Origin: Pseudomonas sp. PGPPP3
GTDB taxonomy: Bacteria; Pseudomonadota; Gammaproteobacteria; Pseudomonadales; Pseudomonadaceae
Length of the DNA: 8,513 bases
NCBI GenBank assembly: GCA_002256055.1
Contig: NKIE01000101.1
Coordinates: forward strand, 1 to 8,513
Direction of reading: 5' to 3'
Shown here: positions 6,431 to 8,513 of the stretch, one piece after another
Position numbering within the stretch: the stretch's first letter is position 1
Layout: every line of letters starts with the position of its first letter
The notes under the pieces: generated by a model
Told to the model about the DNA's origin: nothing
Databases searched by the model: none
What the model saw: only the letters and a program-made list of their open reading frames with translations
Program-made: the position numbers and the translations under genes

Positions 6431-6466
6431 ATTCAGGCGCGTGCATGTTAGGATATGCGCCTAAAT
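6431..6466. promoter_or_regulatory. Operator-like inverted repeat upstream of the CxxC protein gene
   Basis: ATTCAGGCGC (6431-6440) and GCGCCTAAAT (6457-6466) are inverted copies matching at 9 of 10 positions around a 16-bp spacer. The spacer holds TAGGAT (6449-6454), a common Pseudomonas -10 variant. A dyad flanking a -10 suits a repressor site. No convincing -35 is visible at the right distance, so the promoter itself is uncertain. A third half-copy, CCTGAAT, lies at 6471-6477. Confidence 0.4.
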
Positions 6467-6495
6467 TCACCTGAATACTGGCGCAACAGGCTCCC

Positions 6496-6933
6496 ATGGC
6501 CGAACACGACTTCCGTTACTCGCTGCTCAACCCCCAACACACCCTCACCGAATGTCGCGCGCTGGCCCCTGGCCGCTATCAGGTCACCGGCAACGGCGGC
6601 TCGATCAAAGCCGCTGACACCCTGCTGGTGACCCTCAAAGGCAGCCGCGACCTGTGCCTGCGCTTGCAGGTGGAGAAAGTCCGTCACCTGATCAACCCGC
6701 CAGGGCAGTGGCTGGCCGTAGCCAAAGGTCCGGTATTCAAAGAGCTGGCCATTCTCAATTGGCAAGTTAACTGCGATGCCTGCAGCGCTCAGCTCGACTT
6801 CGAGTTTGCCGTAGACGCCGCCCTTGGCGATAAAGCCCGAGCGCCAGCAGCTCAGGCACGCATCAGCGAACTGGGCTGGGTCGCGCGCGGTGAACGCCAT
6901 CTGTGCCCAAAATGTCAGGGAGACACCCAATGA
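6496..6933 (+). CDS. Conserved hypothetical protein with paired CxxC zinc-ribbon motifs
   Basis: The 145-residue product starts at ATG 6496 with a weak CAGG 5 nt upstream. It has no signal peptide or membrane segment, so it is probably cytoplasmic. The N-terminal 90 residues look like a beta-rich domain (GRYQVTGNGGSIKAADTLLV, RLQVEKVRHLINPPGQWLAV). The C-terminal part has two cysteine knuckles, Cys93-x2-Cys96 (CDAC) and Cys137-x2-Cys140 (CPKC). They are separated by about 40 residues that include an acidic/Ala-rich segment. This is the pattern of a split zinc ribbon. Its stop overlaps the start of the META lipoprotein by the 4-base ATGA, so the two genes are co-translated. I do not recognise a named family or function. 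Confidence 0.85.
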   Translation: MAEHDFRYSLLNPQHTLTECRALAPGRYQVTGNGGSIKAADTLLVTLKGSRDLCLRLQVEKVRHLINPPGQWLAVAKGPVFKELAILNWQVNCDACSAQLDFEFAVDAALGDKARAPAAQARISELGWVARGERHLCPKCQGDTQ

Positions 6934-7334
6934 ATAAGGTTTTTGCCCTTGGCCTGCTGAGCGCAGGCCTGCTCGGTTGCGCCAGTGAGCCACTGCAACT
7001 GGAAAGCGAACGCACCTACCAAGCCGAGTGGATCAACGGCAAGCCACGCCTGCACCACAGCCACCCCACCCTGACCCTGGGGGATGACGGCCGCGCTTAC
7101 GGCAGCGGCGGCTGCAATCACTGGTTCGCCGCCTACACCCGCGAAGCCGATAAGCTCAGTTTCGTCCAGATCGGTAGCACCCGAAAAATGTGTGCTGCGG
7201 CGGTGATGGAACAAGAGCAGCGCTTCCTTGAGGCTCTCGGCAGCGTGCAACGCTGGGATTTTTCCCCTCAGGACGAATTGCGTCTGTGGCCCGCACAAGG
7301 CAAGCCGTTACGTTTGCAGCCCGAAGAAGGCTGA
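6930..7334 (+). CDS. META-domain (HslJ-like) lipoprotein
   Basis: The 134-residue product starts at ATG 6930, overlapping the upstream stop (ATGA), with GGGAG (6918-6922) 7 nt before. The signal peptide (MNKVFALGLLSAGLLGC) has lipobox LLGC and lipidated Cys17. Residues about 28-115 form a META domain: WINGKP, HPTLTLGDDGRAYGSGGCNHWFA, GSTRKMCAAAVMEQEQRFLEAL and VQRWDF. Cys62 and Cys88 are at the usual family positions and could form a disulfide in the periplasm. E. coli HslJ, in this family, is linked to heat shock and novobiocin resistance; the role here is inferred only as an envelope-stress lipoprotein. It converges with dinB, with just 25 bp between the stops and no terminator visible there. 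Confidence 0.92.
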   Translation: MNKVFALGLLSAGLLGCASEPLQLESERTYQAEWINGKPRLHHSHPTLTLGDDGRAYGSGGCNHWFAAYTREADKLSFVQIGSTRKMCAAAVMEQEQRFLEALGSVQRWDFSPQDELRLWPAQGKPLRLQPEEG

Positions 7335-7359
7335 AACCCGCACCGCCAGAACCATCCGA

Positions 7360-8274
7360 TTAGTCGCCGAAGAGTTGCAACTGCTCCTGGCGGCTGCGCA
7401 GATCCTGCAAGCGCACGCCAACCCCGATCAGGCGCACTGGCTTGTTGCCGCGAGCGAAGGCCGCCGTCAGCAGCGCCTGATAACTGGGTAGATCGTGCCC
7501 AGCACCCGCCTGTTCCAGAGTGGTCTGGGTGAAGTCATGAAACTTCAGCTTGATAAACGGTTTGCCCAGTCGATAGCTCGAATCAAGGCGCTGCACGCGC
7601 CCATCCAGTTCGCCAAGCAACAGTGGCAAGCGTTGCAGACAAGCGTCTAGATCAGGCAAATCCTGCTCAAAGGTGTGCTCGACACTGACCGACTGACGCC
7701 GGCTGTTGACCTGCACCGCACGCTCATCGATACCCCGCGCCAAGCTCCAGAGCCGCTCGCCAAAACTGCCGAACTCGCGAGCTAGCGCAGGCTTGCTCCA
7801 TTCGCGCAGCTGCGCGCAAGTCTGAATGCCTATACGCCCCAGTCGCTGCCCCGTGACCTTACCCACGCCGTGCAGTTTGGCCACCGGCAGCGCTAGGACA
7901 AACTCATCGACCTGAGCCGGGGTAATCACAAACAGGCCATTGGGCTTTTGCCAGTCGCTGGCGATCTTGGCCAAAAACTTGTTCGGCGCCACCCCGGCCG
8001 ACACGGTGATCCGCAGTTCCCGCGCCACCCGCCGACGAATCGCATCGGCAATCCGTGTGGCACTGCCGGCAAAGTGGCTGCAGGCGGAGACATCCAGATA
8101 AGCCTCGTCCAAGGACAGCGGCTCGATCAGATCGGTGTAATCACGAAAAATACCGTGAATTTCCTGGGACACCGCTTTATAGGCATCCATCCGCGGTTTC
8201 ACGATCAGCAGATCCGGACACAACTGCATAGCCGCGTAAAAACAGTCGCAATCGACATGGATGATCTTGCGCAC
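7360..8274 (-). CDS. dinB: DNA polymerase IV (DinB) lacking most of the fingers domain
   Basis: This is a Y-family translesion polymerase, 304 residues against about 349-351 in E. coli and P. aeruginosa. It starts at GTG 8272-8274, giving the usual RKIIHVDCDCFYAA with catalytic Asp8 and steric-gate Tyr13. The frame then runs from Ala15 directly into MQLCPDLLIVKPRMDAYK, which corresponds to about residue 63 onward of E. coli DinB. About 47 residues, including the usual RGV-x-ATCNYEARxFGVRSAMP segment, are therefore absent without a frameshift. The rest is intact: SLDEAYLD (Asp56, Glu57), TVSAGVAPNKFLAKIASDWQKPNG, the HhH region (LHGVGKVTGQRLGRIGI), the little finger, and a C-terminal clamp-binding motif QLQLF. 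With the fingers gone, polymerase activity is doubtful. No LexA box is visible upstream. Confidence 0.93.
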   Translation of the reverse strand: MRKIIHVDCDCFYAAMQLCPDLLIVKPRMDAYKAVSQEIHGIFRDYTDLIEPLSLDEAYLDVSACSHFAGSATRIADAIRRRVARELRITVSAGVAPNKFLAKIASDWQKPNGLFVITPAQVDEFVLALPVAKLHGVGKVTGQRLGRIGIQTCAQLREWSKPALAREFGSFGERLWSLARGIDERAVQVNSRRQSVSVEHTFEQDLPDLDACLQRLPLLLGELDGRVQRLDSSYRLGKPFIKLKFHDFTQTTLEQAGAGHDLPSYQALLTAAFARGNKPVRLIGVGVRLQDLRSRQEQLQLFGD

Positions 8275-8344
8275 GAAAAGTCCGGAAAGCCCCAGCAGGC
8301 AAGCCCTGAAGACCCGGAGTCTACCACCCGCCCAACGCTAAGCA

Positions 8345-8366
8345 CCTGAGCGATCAGGATTTTTTC
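8345..8366 (+). terminator. Weak hairpin with T-tract between dinB and the tRNA gene
   Basis: CCTGA (8345-8349) pairs with TCAGG (8354-8358) around GCGA, followed by A and six T (8360-8365). The layout is that of a plus-strand intrinsic terminator, though the stem is only 5 bp. No plus-strand gene ends nearby. It would stop transcription running antisense through dinB, or insulate the tRNA promoter that begins 12 bp later. Confidence 0.4.
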
Positions 8367-8377
8367 AAAGTTAAAGG

Positions 8378-8405
8378 TTGACAGGCTAGGATTTGACGAT
8401 AGAAT
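8378..8405 (+). promoter_or_regulatory. Sigma-70 promoter of the initiator tRNA
   Basis: A perfect -35 TTGACA (8378-8383) and a near-consensus -10 TAGAAT (8400-8405) are 16 bp apart. A GC-rich discriminator (GGCGCC, 8407-8412) follows, as at stringently controlled stable-RNA promoters. The predicted start falls at about 8410-8413, essentially at the mature tRNA 5' end, so the leader would be very short. Confidence 0.8.
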
Positions 8406-8411
8406 TGGCGC

Positions 8412-8488
<77 letters not shown>

Positions 8489-8513
8489 AATATCTAAAGG
8501 CCACTTGAAAAAG

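Noticed and set aside
7360..8274. DinB shortening explained by a wrong start codon
   Set aside because: The canonical N-terminus RKIIHVDCDCFYAA is present. The gap is internal and in frame, so start choice cannot explain it.
8275..8377. LexA (SOS) box upstream of dinB
   Set aside because: No CTG-N10-CAG match was found. The only nearby CTG/CAG pair, in the small palindrome at 8345-8358, has the wrong spacing and fits a hairpin better.

Overview
This window is typical Pseudomonas chromosome. The coding sequence is GC-rich, and the gene set runs from an OmpA-type lipoprotein pair through a YchJ-family protein, a LEA14-like lipoprotein and an SEC-C miniprotein to a QuiP-type acylase. From memory this resembles the PA1032-PA1041 neighbourhood of P. 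aeruginosa. A META-domain lipoprotein, dinB and an initiator tRNA follow. I see no insertion sequence, phage gene, CRISPR array or integration site, so this is core rather than mobile DNA.

Layout. (1) Positions 1-1120, minus strand: two tandem paralogous OmpA-family lipoproteins. The downstream copy is cut by the left edge and is easily missed. Each has a long 5'-leader hairpin that buries its Shine-Dalgarno sequence. (2) Positions 1254-2226, plus strand: a small methyltransferase-like protein (possibly DUF6231) coupled to a YchJ-family zinc protein. (3) Positions 2263-2820, minus strand: an uncharacterised protein with a conserved N-terminal domain and an Ala/Pro-rich repeat tail. (4) Positions 2934-3634, plus strand: a LEA14/WHy-domain lipoprotein and a His-rich SEC-C miniprotein in one operon. 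(5) Positions 3778-6288, plus strand: the penicillin-amidase-family acylase quiP, ended by a strong intrinsic terminator at 6367-6394. (6) Positions 6496-7334, plus strand: a CxxC protein overlapping a META-domain lipoprotein. (7) Positions 7360-8274, minus strand: dinB. (8) Positions 8412-8488, plus strand: initiator tRNA-fMet with its own promoter.

The most striking observations concern the two recognised enzymes. Each reads as one open frame yet lacks an internal segment its family needs. DinB lacks about 47 residues, which is most of the fingers domain including the dNTP-triphosphate contacts. QuiP lacks about 14 residues immediately after beta-chain position 66; these carry the oxyanion-hole residue and the calcium ligands of penicillin acylases. 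Both losses are in frame. They could be real inactivation that leaves folded non-catalytic proteins, or strain or assembly artefacts, and read mapping across the junctions would decide.

Most other products are envelope lipoproteins (the OmpA pair, LEA14-like, META, and QuiP itself by its lipobox) or small Cys/His metal-binding proteins (YchJ-like, the His-rich SEC-C protein, the CxxC protein). The region is therefore rich in cell-envelope and zinc-binding functions, but nothing in the sequence ties them into one pathway.
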